Shown: positions 52,773-62,464, numbered from the stretch's first letter. The stretch: 64,000 nt of DNA from CAZVCG01 sp964626265 (GCA_964626265.1 CAZVCG010000002.1:20492-84491); one strand, 5' to 3'. Program-made: numbers and translations. The notes: generated by a model not told the origin, from the letters alone.

Positions 52773-53987
52773 CTACGTATGATAATCAGCGTTAATTTTT
52801 ATATAATCGTAGCTGAAATCGCACGTATACACGCTGGCCGTGGATCCGCCGGGTTGATGCAGATCGACAACAACCTGAATTTCCTTGGCTTTCATCTGCG
52901 CGGAAACCATGGCGGCATCGAAAGCCGTCGGCGCGCCGTTCGCGAAAACCGTCGTATCCGCCAACGTAATTTCCACTTTTGCGGGATCAAATTTCACGCC
53001 ACTTCTTCCGGCAGCGGCCAAAATACGGCCCCAATTGGGATCGTTGCCGAATAAAGCTGTTTTCACGAGAGGAGAGTTGGCGATGGTCATGGCTATCTGG
53101 CGGGGCGAATGCGCGTTCTTTACCACCACCTCGACCAGCTTGGTCGCCCCCTCGCCATCCCGCGCGATTTCCTTAGCCAGATGCAAGCAAACATGATGCA
53201 ACGCTTGCTCAAACCGCTTAAAATCATCGTTGTTGGCGTCGTTAAGAGGCGGATTGCCCGCTTTCCCATTGGCCAGAACCAAACACATGTCGTTCGTGCT
53301 GGTGTCGCCATCGACCGTAATCGCGTTGAACGTCGATTCCACGACGCGTCTCACGATTTCTTGTAATAAAGGCGCGGCGACCGCTACGTCTGTTGTGACG
53401 AAACATAGCATCGTCGCCATATTCGGCGCGATCATGCCTGAGCCTTTGGCGATGGCCCCGATATGCACCTCCGTTCCGCTCATTTCAAATTCAATGGCGA
53501 TTTCCTTGGGATACGTGTCCGTCGTCATGATGGCTTGGGTCACGTCGCTTCCATCGTCACCGTGAAGCTTCGACGCGGCTTCCTTAATGCCTGTCTCTAC
53601 CTTATCCATCGGCAGGAAATGGCCGATAACGCCCGTGCTCGCGCTAAGGACGCGCGAAGCATCCACCTTCAACAACTGCGCTACAAGTTGCGTCATGCGT
53701 TCGACATCGGCAGCGCCTCGCTCGCCGTTGCAGGCGTTGGCGTTGCCGGAGTTCACGACTATCGCGCGCGCCAGGCCGCTCTTGATGCGTTCCTGATTGC
53801 TAATGACGCAATGAGCTTTCGCCACGTTGGTCGTAAAGACACCCGCCGCAGACGCGTCGCATTCGGACACAATGAGCGCCAAATCGTTCTTGCCCTTGGC
53901 CGTCTTGATGCCGCAGCAAACGCCAGCCGCCGCAAAACCGTGTGGCGCGACAATGCCGCCTTGAATGGCTTTGAATTGTTCCTGCAC
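52773..53987 (-). CDS. argJ: Bifunctional glutamate N-acetyltransferase / N-acetylglutamate synthase
   Basis: This 404-residue protein makes ornithine by acetyl recycling in arginine synthesis. The self-cleavage site is visible as KGSGMIAPNMATMLCFVTTD, where cutting before the Thr of ATML gives the two chains. The start is set at GTG 53987 because AGGAGGT lies four bases ahead and the product MQEQFKAIQGGIVAP fits the family; an ATG 45 bases upstream lies in frame but has no such site. nhaD is downstream. Confidence 0.93.
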   Translation of the reverse strand: MQEQFKAIQGGIVAPHGFAAAGVCCGIKTAKGKNDLALIVSECDASAAGVFTTNVAKAHCVISNQERIKSGLARAIVVNSGNANACNGERGAADVERMTQLVAQLLKVDASRVLSASTGVIGHFLPMDKVETGIKEAASKLHGDDGSDVTQAIMTTDTYPKEIAIEFEMSGTEVHIGAIAKGSGMIAPNMATMLCFVTTDVAVAAPLLQEIVRRVVESTFNAITVDGDTSTNDMCLVLANGKAGNPPLNDANNDDFKRFEQALHHVCLHLAKEIARDGEGATKLVEVVVKNAHSPRQIAMTIANSPLVKTALFGNDPNWGRILAAAGRSGVKFDPAKVEITLADTTVFANGAPTAFDAAMVSAQMKAKEIQVVVDLHQPGGSTASVYTCDFSYDYIKINADYHT

Positions 53988-54037
53988 TTTTACCTCCTCT
54001 TGACCCGACGAGGAGCCTAGCAAAGTTTTCAACCAAT

Positions 54038-54071
54038 AAAAAAGGGCCTGAGTTTCGCTCAGACCCTTTTC
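54038..54071 (-). terminator. Rho-independent terminator after the HU gene
   Basis: On the minus strand AAAGGGTCTGAG-CGAAA-CTCAGGCCCTTTTTT forms a stem of about ten pairs with one mismatch, then a T run. It lies 22 bases after the HU stop and ahead of argJ. The A run on the other side could let it work in both directions. Confidence 0.9.
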
Positions 54072-54093
54072 TTATCGCTATGCCTAGGAACGC

Positions 54094-54456
54094 TTAGTTG
54101 CCGGTCGCGGCCTTCTTCAGCTTTGACAACGCGCGGATTTTGACGCGCACGCTGGCCGGCTTGGCAGCAGCAGGCATCATTTCGCCGGTTGCAGGATTAC
54201 GGATCAGCGTTCCCGCCTTGCGGGCCGGAACCTTGCGCAATGTCACTTTCAACAGACCGGGCAAAACGAACTCGCCGACGCCCTTTGGATTCACCGCTCC
54301 CATGAACACGGCTTCCAGCGACGCAAGCACGCCCGCGACCGTTTTCTTGTCCAAATCGTTTTGCTCGGCGATCATGCCAATCAAAGCGGACTTGGTCAGA
54401 GATTCCCTAATCGGGCGAACCACAACTTGGGTTTTGCCGCTCTTCTTCTTAGCCAT
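54094..54456 (-). CDS. HU-family DNA-binding protein with basic N-terminal extension
   Basis: This 120-residue nucleoid protein has the HU/IHF fold (ALIGMIAEQNDLDKKTVAGV) and the DNA-binding arm motif RNPATGEMM. Compared with the usual 90 residues it has a basic N-terminal tail (MAKKKSGKTQVVVRPIRES) and an Ala/Lys-rich C-terminus. The start at 54456 follows GGGAG. It is a single-gene transcript: a strong terminator follows, and a palindrome lies upstream. Confidence 0.92.
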   Translation of the reverse strand: MAKKKSGKTQVVVRPIRESLTKSALIGMIAEQNDLDKKTVAGVLASLEAVFMGAVNPKGVGEFVLPGLLKVTLRKVPARKAGTLIRNPATGEMMPAAAKPASVRVKIRALSKLKKAATGN

Positions 54457-54802
54457 ATTATTCTCCCATGGTTGAATTGAATACTCAAAGCAGGGTCTGT
54501 GCATACCCTCGGCTTCCCACTTTTGTTAGCGGTCAATTTGACCGTAGGCAATAAGGATAACGCAAAAAAACAGGGGAAAAACACATATATGTCACGTTTA
54601 TGACTTTTCACCTGTTAATGCACTTGAGGCTTATCTCTCGCGTTTCCCTGGTTACCCTGTGGCAGGTTCCGGGCGTTTTTCCCTGTATTTTGAGGCCTTA
54701 CGGGGGCTTCTTGATCCTTTTTCAACATGTCCGACATCCCTATCGCCGAAGCTCTGAGGGGGAAACAGCCATTGCGCGACGCCCGTAACAACGTTGTTTT
54801 TA
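54457..54802. other. Gene-free region between HU and the KefB-type antiporter
   Basis: These 346 bases hold no gene I can support. They contain the HU ribosome binding site, the palindrome at 54530-54544, an A+T-rich stretch near 54560-54600 that may hold the HU promoter, and the region after the antiporter stop. Confidence 0.5.
54530..54544. promoter_or_regulatory. Possible operator palindrome upstream of the HU gene
   Basis: CGGTCAA-T-TTGACCG is a perfect inverted repeat of seven bases per arm around one base, about 75 bases ahead of the HU start. Its symmetry and place suggest a dimeric regulator site; no regulator can be named. Confidence 0.3.
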
Positions 54803-56575
54803 TCAAGCGCCCCGTGCGCCAGCGGTAGCGAGTCGGTCTTCCGGAGCGGCCGTAGGTTGAGGCTGGGCCATTTGCCTGAGGCTGTTCAGCGTTTCGAGAA
54901 TCACGTGTGATTCCACCCCGTAGTGCTGAAGCGCGTAGGCTGACAGACCCAACGCGATTTCACGCTCGCCCATAACCGCGAGGCCAACGCCGTGTTGCGT
55001 CATGTATTTCGCATCTGAATCTTCATGAACGCGCACAATGATTTCGAGAGAAGGATTCAATCGTCGCGCCAACGCCACGATTTGCCGGACAAGCGGCCCT
55101 TCAGGCAAGGTGATGATGATAAGGCTTGCCGTGTCAGGATGCGCCGCCATCAATACGGATTCGCGCGTTGCGTCGCCATAGATAACCATGGAATTGTTCT
55201 CGCGAAGACTCTCCATCACGGCGCGATTGGATTCAATTATTATACTCGAAACGTTGTGCGCCTTCATGGCATCGTCGACGATCTGGCCTACTCTGCCATG
55301 GCCGACAAGTATGACGTGCCCCGCTATGGGTTCAATAGCCTCCGGAATATGCGCTTCCCCGTCGTGACGCCACTTCATCAATATCCTTGAATTTTCGGCC
55401 CATCTGGCAAGATAAGGAACGATTAGCATAATCAGAGGGTTCAAGACGATGCTGATAAGAGCGACCGCCAGAATGAGATCGCGATCCTTCTGTGCGAGAA
55501 TCCCCCATCTATACCCGAGCTCGCTTAAAACGAAAGAAAACTCACCAATATTAGTAAAAGCTCCCCCGACAATGGCCGCAGCGACAGCGGGAACACGTAA
55601 ACAAAGTAAAAAGGCAAAAGTCACAAAACCGATGCCAAAAACTATGATCAGCCAGAAAGACAGTATCTCGCCAAGCATTTCTATTATGTTTTTAGGATCG
55701 AACAGCATGCCTACGGAAACGAAAAACAGTATGGTGAACACTTGCTGCATCGTTACCGCTTCAGCGGCAGCGTGATGATTGAGATCGCTTTCTCCGATCA
55801 CTATGCCTGCAAAAAACGCGCCAAGAGCTAAAGAAACCCCAAAAAGCATAGATGAACCGTAAGCAATGCCCAGCGCAATAACAATCACCGAAAGGGTAAA
55901 AAGCTCACGCGATCCTACACGCGCGACATAGCTTAAAAGCCTTGGAATAAGGCGGCGGCCACCAAAAAACATGACAACCGCAAAACCGGCCACCTGCAAA
56001 AGCGTTTTACCCACCGCGCTGACAAGGTCGTTAACGCCAGTAATTTCATCCTTTGCGAACGCCGGCAACAGAACCAAAGTCAATATTGCCATCATGTCTT
56101 GAACAACGGTCCAACTTAAGGCCACTCGCCCGGAAAACGTTGCAAGAAGACGTTTTTCTTCAAGCAACCTTGTTGAAATCGCTGTGCTGGACACTGAAAA
56201 CGCGAGGCCGATGATGAACGAAGCGGAAGGCGAAACGCCAAAACAGCTCCACGCAAGAAAAAAACCTAGGCCGCAGCTTATCACAACCTGAACAAGCGCG
56301 CCCGTCACAGCGAATCTACGAACGGCGAGAAGATCTTTAAGCGAAAAGTGCAGGCCTATCGTAAAAAGCAACAAAGCAACGCCAATTTGCGCAAGATCAT
56401 TGGCGATGGATTGATCTGCCAAAAAACCAGGAGTATAGGGCCCCAGCAATATCCCGGCTGTGATGTAGCCAAGCAAAGGGGGCAGCTTGATAGAACGGGC
56501 CGCCAACCCTCCGGCGAAAGCCGCCACTAAACTTATCACCAACGTTGCAACCAGATTGCTTGTCTGCGATTCCAT
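54803..56575 (-). CDS. Monovalent cation:proton antiporter-2 family protein, KefB/YbaL-like
   Basis: This 590-residue protein has an N-terminal Na+/H+ exchanger domain of about 12 helices (LLLFTIGLHFSLKDLLAVRR, FSVSSTAISTRLLEEKRL) and a C-terminal TrkA-N/RCK domain (GHVILVGHGRVGQIVDDAM, about 416-434). It is a K+/H+ or glutathione-gated efflux-type antiporter; YbaL/KefB-like is the best match. No kefF/kefG-like ancillary gene is next to it. Confidence 0.88.
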   Translation of the reverse strand: MESQTSNLVATLVISLVAAFAGGLAARSIKLPPLLGYITAGILLGPYTPGFLADQSIANDLAQIGVALLLFTIGLHFSLKDLLAVRRFAVTGALVQVVISCGLGFFLAWSCFGVSPSASFIIGLAFSVSSTAISTRLLEEKRLLATFSGRVALSWTVVQDMMAILTLVLLPAFAKDEITGVNDLVSAVGKTLLQVAGFAVVMFFGGRRLIPRLLSYVARVGSRELFTLSVIVIALGIAYGSSMLFGVSLALGAFFAGIVIGESDLNHHAAAEAVTMQQVFTILFFVSVGMLFDPKNIIEMLGEILSFWLIIVFGIGFVTFAFLLCLRVPAVAAAIVGGAFTNIGEFSFVLSELGYRWGILAQKDRDLILAVALISIVLNPLIMLIVPYLARWAENSRILMKWRHDGEAHIPEAIEPIAGHVILVGHGRVGQIVDDAMKAHNVSSIIIESNRAVMESLRENNSMVIYGDATRESVLMAAHPDTASLIIITLPEGPLVRQIVALARRLNPSLEIIVRVHEDSDAKYMTQHGVGLAVMGEREIALGLSAYALQHYGVESHVILETLNSLRQMAQPQPTAAPEDRLATAGARGA

Positions 56576-56718
56576 ATCGGTCGCCTAAAACGAAAAAAGC
56601 CTCGAAGAAAAACCGTTTTCTTTCTCGCAAAAACTGGTAACGATTCAGTAAAGAAGCATATGAAAGCCTGCTGTGAAATCGACTTGAGCTTTTTCCAGCG
56701 TGCACTCCGCCATATATT

Positions 56719-58135
56719 TCAGCCCTTTGGGTCATTAAGTCCTAAAAGGATTGTATGGGCAAGCGTTGTGAGCGTATCGTCCCGTGCGCCCATAATAACG
56801 ATTTTATCGCCGGAACGCGCTTCCTTGATGATAGCCCCGACGCAGTCCTCGCGTTTAAAAATATGCGTTGCGGTTTTTCCTTGCTTTGTGATTTCCTCAA
56901 CAAGGTCTTTGCTGGTAACAGTCATGTCCGTCGTGCCGCCAAGATAAAGCGCGTCGGGAACATAAAGTATGTCGCCGCTCGTGAGACCTTCTGCAAAACA
57001 AGCGGCCAATTCACGCAACATCAGTCGCAACGGCCCATAACCATGCGGCTGAAACAAGATCAGCGATCGCCCCGGCATTTGGTGAAGCGTGCGAAGCGAA
57101 GCGGCAATTTTATCGGGATTGTGCGCGAAGTCGTCGATGACCGTAATGCCGTCCTTCGTCGTTCCGATGAGATCCAACCTACGGCCTATGCCGGAAAATT
57201 GGCGCAGGGATTCGGCGGCGCTCTCCAGATCAATTCCAAGAGCCTTGGCCGCGCCCAATGCCGCCAAGGCGTTTGAAACGTTGTGTTGCCCCGGCACGTT
57301 GAGCTTGACGTTGACGGCCTTGTTGGCGTTCCCGTCCGTCAGCCTAAATTGCGATCCGTCCGCCTTGCGTTCTATTTGCGCCGCCGAAAGCGTGGCTGAT
57401 GGATCGTTCAGGCTATACGTGATGAGCGGTTTGTCGCATGAGCTTGCAAGGGCCGCNNNNNNNNNNNNNATTGTCGAGGTTAAGAACGACCGTAGAAGCC
57501 TTGCCGATATAATCGCGAAACAAAGCCCGCAACTCATCCATCGATTTGTGATCGAGCGCGATATTGTTCACGACCGCGATTTCCGGCGCGAAGAGCGCAA
57601 TCGATCCGTCGCTTTCGTCAACCTCGCTGACAAACAAATCCGGGTTGCCGATCACCGCGCTGGCGAAGGGAATTTCGGGCGTCACGAAATTCTTCATCAC
57701 GCCGCCATTCATCACGGTGGGGGTTTTTCCGGCCTGGCTCAAAATCCACGCGATCATGCCGGTGGTGGTCGTCTTGCCGCTTGTGCCCGCAACTCCGACA
57801 CTTGTCGTGGCTTCATTGAAAATATCCGCCAACAAAGCCGCGCGCGAAACGACGGGGATATTCTGGCGCACGGCGGCTTGATAGTCGGGAACCGTCGGCT
57901 CAACCGCCGTCGACACGACCAGCTTTGATGAGTCCGGGGTCACGCCGCTGCCATCCTGCGGAAACAGGCAGATGCCTTGCTTTTCGATAAAAGCGAAGCG
58001 TTCGGGCGTACGACCTTGATCGCGCGAACGGTCTGAGCCGCGCACATCGTGCCCACGTGCCTTCATGATCATCGCCAACGGCAACATGCCGCTGCCTCCG
58101 ATGGCGCAGAAAAAGATGGGATTCTTGGCGTTCAT
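56719..58135 (-). CDS. Mur ligase family protein (MurC/Mpl-like), broken by an assembly gap
   Basis: The N-terminal part has the UDP-binding motif FFCAIGGSGMLPLAMIMKAR and the ATP loop GVAGTSGKTTTTGMIAWIL (about 112-130), then EVDESDGS. After a 13-N gap the reading continues in another frame with PGQHNVSNALAALGAAKALG and VIDDFAHNPDKI, the Mur ligase C-domain. This gene is therefore one Mur ligase of about 470 residues, not two. It resembles MurC but lies outside a division/cell wall cluster, so Mpl-type peptide recycling or an accessory MurC-like role is likely. Confidence 0.85.
57457..57469. other. Assembly gap of 13 N inside the Mur ligase gene
   Basis: The upstream frame ends STVVLNLDN and the downstream part AALASSC lies in another frame, so the gap length is not the true one. 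Only a few residues should be missing. Confidence 0.98.
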
Positions 58136-58180
58136 AGACGAGTGTATAGGGGTTTATGGCCTACTATGGCAAGTAACGCC

Positions 58181-59458
58181 CTAACGTTTCGCGCATTCCT
58201 CAAGTTCCGGCGCGACGTAGCCGCTGAACTTCAAGGAACCCTGCGGCGTGAAGTGGCCTTCGTCCGCGAAATCCGCATCCACGAACTTGTTGATGGGCAC
58301 GTCAATATATGTCGCTCCATGCTTTTCGACATAAGCTTTCATCAGAGCGTTGTAATGCTCCTGAACCGCCCAAACGTCCTTGTTACGCACCTTGGGCAAC
58401 CAGGCGTTGGGGAACACGCCCATGGGGTTCATTTGCCTTAGCCGCGTCAGGTTGAGAAGCTGGCCGATGAAAAAGGTCTTCGTGCCCCTTGCCTTGTTGA
58501 TGGCGATGATTGTCTGCAGGTTTTGAGTGAATATCCGCTCAAGGTCTTCATCCACGCCCGCCGTGTCCACCCCGTCGGGAACATAGCTCGGTGGCGGCGT
58601 CGCCTTTTCATAGTTATATAGAACAAGCGAGATCAGCATATTGAGCAACGGCGATACCGTGGGGCGATTGTTGCGCAGCGAAAGGTTCGTCGGCTGTTCC
58701 AAAAGGTGAAAGTCCGCATACCCCGGATCGAGGTTCGGAATGTGCAGGTTGCGGATATCGTTCCAGCCTATGTAGTACACGGCACAAACAGGAAATTTAT
58801 CGCCGTGACGCGCGTAAAAAGCCGTTTGCACGAGGCTTTCCGCGCTGCTGTATCCCTGAACGCCATAGTTATAGATACGCGCCCGTTTGCCGAAAGCCCT
58901 TTGTAGATTATCGGCCCACGTATAGCCGTTGACGACCTTCACGTCATATGTCGATGAGCCGCCATAGATGTTGATGGCCGGAACGTCCATGCCGCGAAAT
59001 TCTTCGGCGCCGACGACCTCGCGGCGGCCTCTGGAGTCGTGCTTGAGATAAGGCGTTTCCGAATAATAATTCGGTTTGGGAATACCGACCAGCAACGGGT
59101 GATAGTCGAAACGGTGATAACTTTCGAGGTGGGGCATCATGTCCACGATGTAAATGCCCGTGAACCGCGAAAGCCCGTAAAGACCGAGCGACAACACGGC
59201 CTCGAACAAAGCGACGGTCAACACGGCGTAAGCCAGCCTGGGCCTGACCGCCAGCAGGCCTCCCAGAACGAAAAGGCCCGTGAGATAGGCATAGAACATG
59301 GCCATTTTGTTCCATGTCACGGCATTTTGCTGCAACACTTCGTGCAAGCCGATGGAACCGACAATGACGAATCCGGTCAAAGCCAAAAGAACGGCGACGG
59401 CGCGGCCGAACTTATAGGGCTTTTTGAATCCGTAGGCGCGGCAAAGCGCATTCAGCAT
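58181..59458 (-). CDS. Membrane-anchored SGNH-hydrolase-like protein
   Basis: This 425-residue protein has four N-terminal membrane helices (about residues 17-125) and a C-terminal SGNH/GDSL-like domain. INIYGGSSTYDVKVVNGYTW matches block I with the Ser in GGSST, YNYGVQGYSSAES block II, and YYIGWNDIRN block III (GxND). DFADEGHFTPQGSLKF matches block V with Asp and His. It could remove or transfer acyl groups on a surface glycan. The start at 59458 (MLNALCRAYGFKK) is chosen because the longer frame reads into the DUF5989 gene, which ends 11 bases upstream. Confidence 0.78.
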   Translation of the reverse strand: MLNALCRAYGFKKPYKFGRAVAVLLALTGFVIVGSIGLHEVLQQNAVTWNKMAMFYAYLTGLFVLGGLLAVRPRLAYAVLTVALFEAVLSLGLYGLSRFTGIYIVDMMPHLESYHRFDYHPLLVGIPKPNYYSETPYLKHDSRGRREVVGAEEFRGMDVPAINIYGGSSTYDVKVVNGYTWADNLQRAFGKRARIYNYGVQGYSSAESLVQTAFYARHGDKFPVCAVYYIGWNDIRNLHIPNLDPGYADFHLLEQPTNLSLRNNRPTVSPLLNMLISLVLYNYEKATPPPSYVPDGVDTAGVDEDLERIFTQNLQTIIAINKARGTKTFFIGQLLNLTRLRQMNPMGVFPNAWLPKVRNKDVWAVQEHYNALMKAYVEKHGATYIDVPINKFVDADFADEGHFTPQGSLKFSGYVAPELEECAKR

Positions 59459-59469
59459 GGGAAGCGGCC

Positions 59470-59619
59470 TCAGAACATGGTGTAGATGAACGGCGCGACG
59501 GCAGTGCCCTGACTGATGACGAGCAAACCGCCCAGCAAAAGCATAATGATAACGACCGGCCACAGCCAAACTTTCTTTTGCGCGGCCAGAAATTCGAAAA
59601 GTTCTTTAAGAAACGACAT
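59470..59619 (-). CDS. DUF5989-type small membrane protein
   Basis: This 49-residue protein (MSFLKELFEFLAAQKKVWLW then a hydrophobic segment, ending APFIYTMF) matches the small DUF5989 family. It has one membrane helix (PVVIIMLLLGGLLVI). Members are usually near polysaccharide or SGNH-hydrolase genes, as here, where the SGNH gene follows 11 bases later. Its function is unknown. Confidence 0.75.
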   Translation of the reverse strand: MSFLKELFEFLAAQKKVWLWPVVIIMLLLGGLLVISQGTAVAPFIYTMF

Positions 59620-59657
59620 GCGATGCGCCCTTCATCCAGAACGGACAAAGCCTAAGG

Positions 59658-59732
59658 TGGTGCTGCCGAGAGGAATTGAACCTCCGACCCCGTCCTTACC
59701 AAGGACGTGCTCTACCCCTGAGCTACGGCAGC
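59658..59732 (-). tRNA. tRNA-Thr (anticodon GGT)
   Basis: The acceptor stem is GCTGCCG/CGGCAGC with a discriminator A and an encoded CCA. The D arm reads GCTCAGGGGTAGAGC. The anticodon stem CGTCC/GGACG encloses TTGGTAA with anticodon GGT. The T arm reads GGAGGTTCAATTCCTC. It lies between the DUF5989 gene and the GT39-like gene. Confidence 0.97.
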
Positions 59733-59803
59733 CTATGCAGGCAAGAATGCGACTTTTGCCACACCCTAGCCGTCCACGCAAGCAGGACAAAACGCCCTAA
59801 CAA

Positions 59804-62164
59804 TCAATATTCTGGCCCTTCAGGCAGCCATGCCCCGGGCCCGCCCACGCGGAATGTTCCTTTTGTAAGCACCTTGTGGTTCCAAGCCGACCGCACGGCG
59901 ATGGTTAACAGCGCGGGATTCACGAACGGATCATAATCTTCAACCTTTACGCTAAAGGCCGGGTTGGCGTCCCAATCTCGCGTAAAAATGGTTCTGCCTT
60001 CATAGGTCATTTCATAACTGAACTCGAGGTTGTCCTCAGGGTTAAGCCCCATGACCTTATCCTGAAGCGAGACAATGGAGCCTTTTTCATAAGGCACAAC
60101 GTTCACCTGCGGCACGATGTAGTTGGATTCCTCCGGATAGCGTATTTCGACACCGTTACCCGTTGCGAAAATCGCCTCGCGCCCGATCCCGCGCATCGCG
60201 CCGAGATACGTCACGCCGACAGATTTTTTGTCGGGAATGCGCAGCACCATAAAGCCGTAACGGTCGAGGCTCGACACGGGCAATATCTGCAACAGCTTAT
60301 CGGCAGGCGGTAAATCCTCCGTAGGATAGGGCGAATAATAACGCGCCTTGGGATGCCAGTGCATATAGGCGAAATACGGCATCTTTTCATGCAGGATCAC
60401 GATGCGGATATGCTCGGCCTTGCGAATTTCCTCGATGATGCGTGGCTCGATCAAATCCCAGTCATAGGGCCACGTGCGCGCGTAATAGATGTCCGGCAAT
60501 GCGCGGAAGCCGCTGTACATGAGCATGTTGACGCTGATAATGAGGTTCGTGAGCGTCACGATGGCGATGACGACCCAGCGGATGTCGTTCCACAGCGCAC
60601 GCCGGATGGGCGCAAAGCTGAACACGGCCGCGGGCGCGGCGCAGATCAGGTAAAACGTGAAATACGTAGCCGTGCCTTCCATATAAAGCGTGCTGAACGA
60701 CCAAAGCAAAAGCCATACGGGCGGCGTGATGGCGATCAGGAAAAACAGGCCGCGCAAGGGGAATTCTTGCCTGAGCGCGCCCCGCGCCTGCAACGGCCAC
60801 AACATCCATACGAAAGCCGACCACAGGCTGAATTCGACGAAACGCACCGACACGGGGATCGTAATCCCGACGAAGCGATAGCCCATGTGATAATATTTCG
60901 GATCGGGATCCAGCAGGGGCGCGATCAACGGATTGAAAACCGCGTTCAGCATATTGTTGAATTGCTGCCGGTCGTTCGCGACGGGCCAGCTGTTCAAATC
61001 GGCGATCGGCGCAAAGACCATTTGCGAAACATAGATCAGCAAATTCTGGAACGCGCCGCGTAAGCTGGCCGACAGGTTAAAGACTTCGCTCTCGAACTCG
61101 CCGAAGAAATAGATGCGGCCAACCGACAGGTAATTATAAAGCAAAAAAGGAAAGATCAACACGATGGCCATCGCCACGCTGACAAGGCCCGTGCGCCAGC
61201 CTATCGCGCCGAACCATTTCCTGAAACGCTCTGGCTTTTGTTTGATGTGCCACGCCGCGATTCCCAGCGCCGCCAAAATTATGGGCGACAAAAAGATGAT
61301 GTGCAGCTTGGTCCCGACGCTCAGGCCGATGGCCATGGCGGCGAACAGAAAATAGCCGTGACGCCCCGTCACCATCCACCGCCAGCCCATGTAAAGGCTG
61401 AGCAGCAAAGCGGCGGCGGCCAGAATTTCGTCGTTCGTCGACGTGGCCTGCGCAAGGATGCTGGGCGTCAGGCCGACCAGCCACGCCGAGAAAAAAGCGA
61501 TCAACCGTTCCGCGCCCAGTTCGCGGGCAAAGCGATAAACCGCATAGACAATCATCCCCCACGTCACAAGCGATGGGAAGCTGTGCGCCGTGCCGGGTAA
61601 ATTGTACAGCACCAGCGGCACATAAAGCGCAACGCCGTCCAGCGGATAAAAGACAAGGCGGTTGTCGAACGACTTAAACGGATGCAAAAAGCTGCCGTTG
61701 CTCACGTACCAGAATGCGCGCGGCAATCTGTAAATCATCGAATCCGCGTTGTCGGGATAAACGCTCAGGCCGATAGCGATGCTGGACAAAGCCACAAAGG
61801 CCAACGTCACGCCCAAGAAGATGAACAGAAACTTGCGGTGCCGGGGATCGTGAATTGGCGTAAACTCAAGTCTGGGCATCACAAGAACGGGCGCGGCAGC
61901 GCGCTTCTTGTCCACATAGCGGAATATAGCTAACGTCAGGCCCATGCCCACAAGCGACAGCGGCACATACAAATCGAGCCTGTTCAAAGCCTGCGGGAGG
62001 CTGGCCAGATGTCCGGCAAAAACAAGGCTCACCCATCCCATGACATAAACCGCAAAAGGCCAGTCCCGCCATGGCAGGGTCCAGCGGCGGCAAAACCACA
62101 CGGCAAGACCTCCCAGCGCAAAAGCATGGGTCAGGGCGGCTAACGTCATCCACGCATCGAACAT
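59804..62164 (-). CDS. Large membrane glycosyltransferase-like protein (GT-C, GT39-like)
   Basis: This protein of about 786 residues has ten or more membrane helices and a C-terminal soluble domain of roughly 200 residues. SVYPDNADSMIYRLPRAFWY after the fourth or fifth helix resembles the acidic first loop of GT-C/dolichyl-phosphate-mannose-type transferases. It may move a sugar from a lipid carrier to an envelope glycan. The frame extends to ATG 62308, but that extra part includes LSRKGEGAARPP, typical of translated intergenic repeat, so the start at 62164 (MFDAWMTLAALTHAF) is preferred, with AAGG upstream. The SGNH and DUF5989 genes lie beyond the tRNA. Confidence 0.7.
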   Translation of the reverse strand: MFDAWMTLAALTHAFALGGLAVWFCRRWTLPWRDWPFAVYVMGWVSLVFAGHLASLPQALNRLDLYVPLSLVGMGLTLAIFRYVDKKRAAAPVLVMPRLEFTPIHDPRHRKFLFIFLGVTLAFVALSSIAIGLSVYPDNADSMIYRLPRAFWYVSNGSFLHPFKSFDNRLVFYPLDGVALYVPLVLYNLPGTAHSFPSLVTWGMIVYAVYRFARELGAERLIAFFSAWLVGLTPSILAQATSTNDEILAAAALLLSLYMGWRWMVTGRHGYFLFAAMAIGLSVGTKLHIIFLSPIILAALGIAAWHIKQKPERFRKWFGAIGWRTGLVSVAMAIVLIFPFLLYNYLSVGRIYFFGEFESEVFNLSASLRGAFQNLLIYVSQMVFAPIADLNSWPVANDRQQFNNMLNAVFNPLIAPLLDPDPKYYHMGYRFVGITIPVSVRFVEFSLWSAFVWMLWPLQARGALRQEFPLRGLFFLIAITPPVWLLLWSFSTLYMEGTATYFTFYLICAAPAAVFSFAPIRRALWNDIRWVVIAIVTLTNLIISVNMLMYSGFRALPDIYYARTWPYDWDLIEPRIIEEIRKAEHIRIVILHEKMPYFAYMHWHPKARYYSPYPTEDLPPADKLLQILPVSSLDRYGFMVLRIPDKKSVGVTYLGAMRGIGREAIFATGNGVEIRYPEESNYIVPQVNVVPYEKGSIVSLQDKVMGLNPEDNLEFSYEMTYEGRTIFTRDWDANPAFSVKVEDYDPFVNPALLTIAVRSAWNHKVLTKGTFRVGGPGAWLPEGPEY

Positions 62165-62464
62165 GCAGGCAAACCTTGAAACTAGCCTTGGAACAGGCGG
62201 GCGGGCAGCCCCCTCTCCCTTCCGGCTAAGGGGCGAATCTCGGAGCGCCAGAATGTCCGCGTTCTCCAAGAAACGCAACCGGCTTCGCGTTTCCATGGCC
62301 GTCATCACATGCTTTCAGACCACTATGGTCACAGTTGCGCCACGATTAAACTTTACGCTAGACTTCAGCAGCACATGGCACAGGGGCGTTTGAGCATCCT
62401 GTACATGCCAAGGGCGCTGCCCTATACGAAAGGGTTTTTCATCTCTCACGTCATGAGGTCTTAC

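Noticed and set aside
59412..59648. Minus-strand open frame of 78 codons upstream of the SGNH gene
   Set aside because: The correct gene in this place is the 49-residue DUF5989 protein in another frame, supported by its family sequence and its 11-base distance to the SGNH gene.
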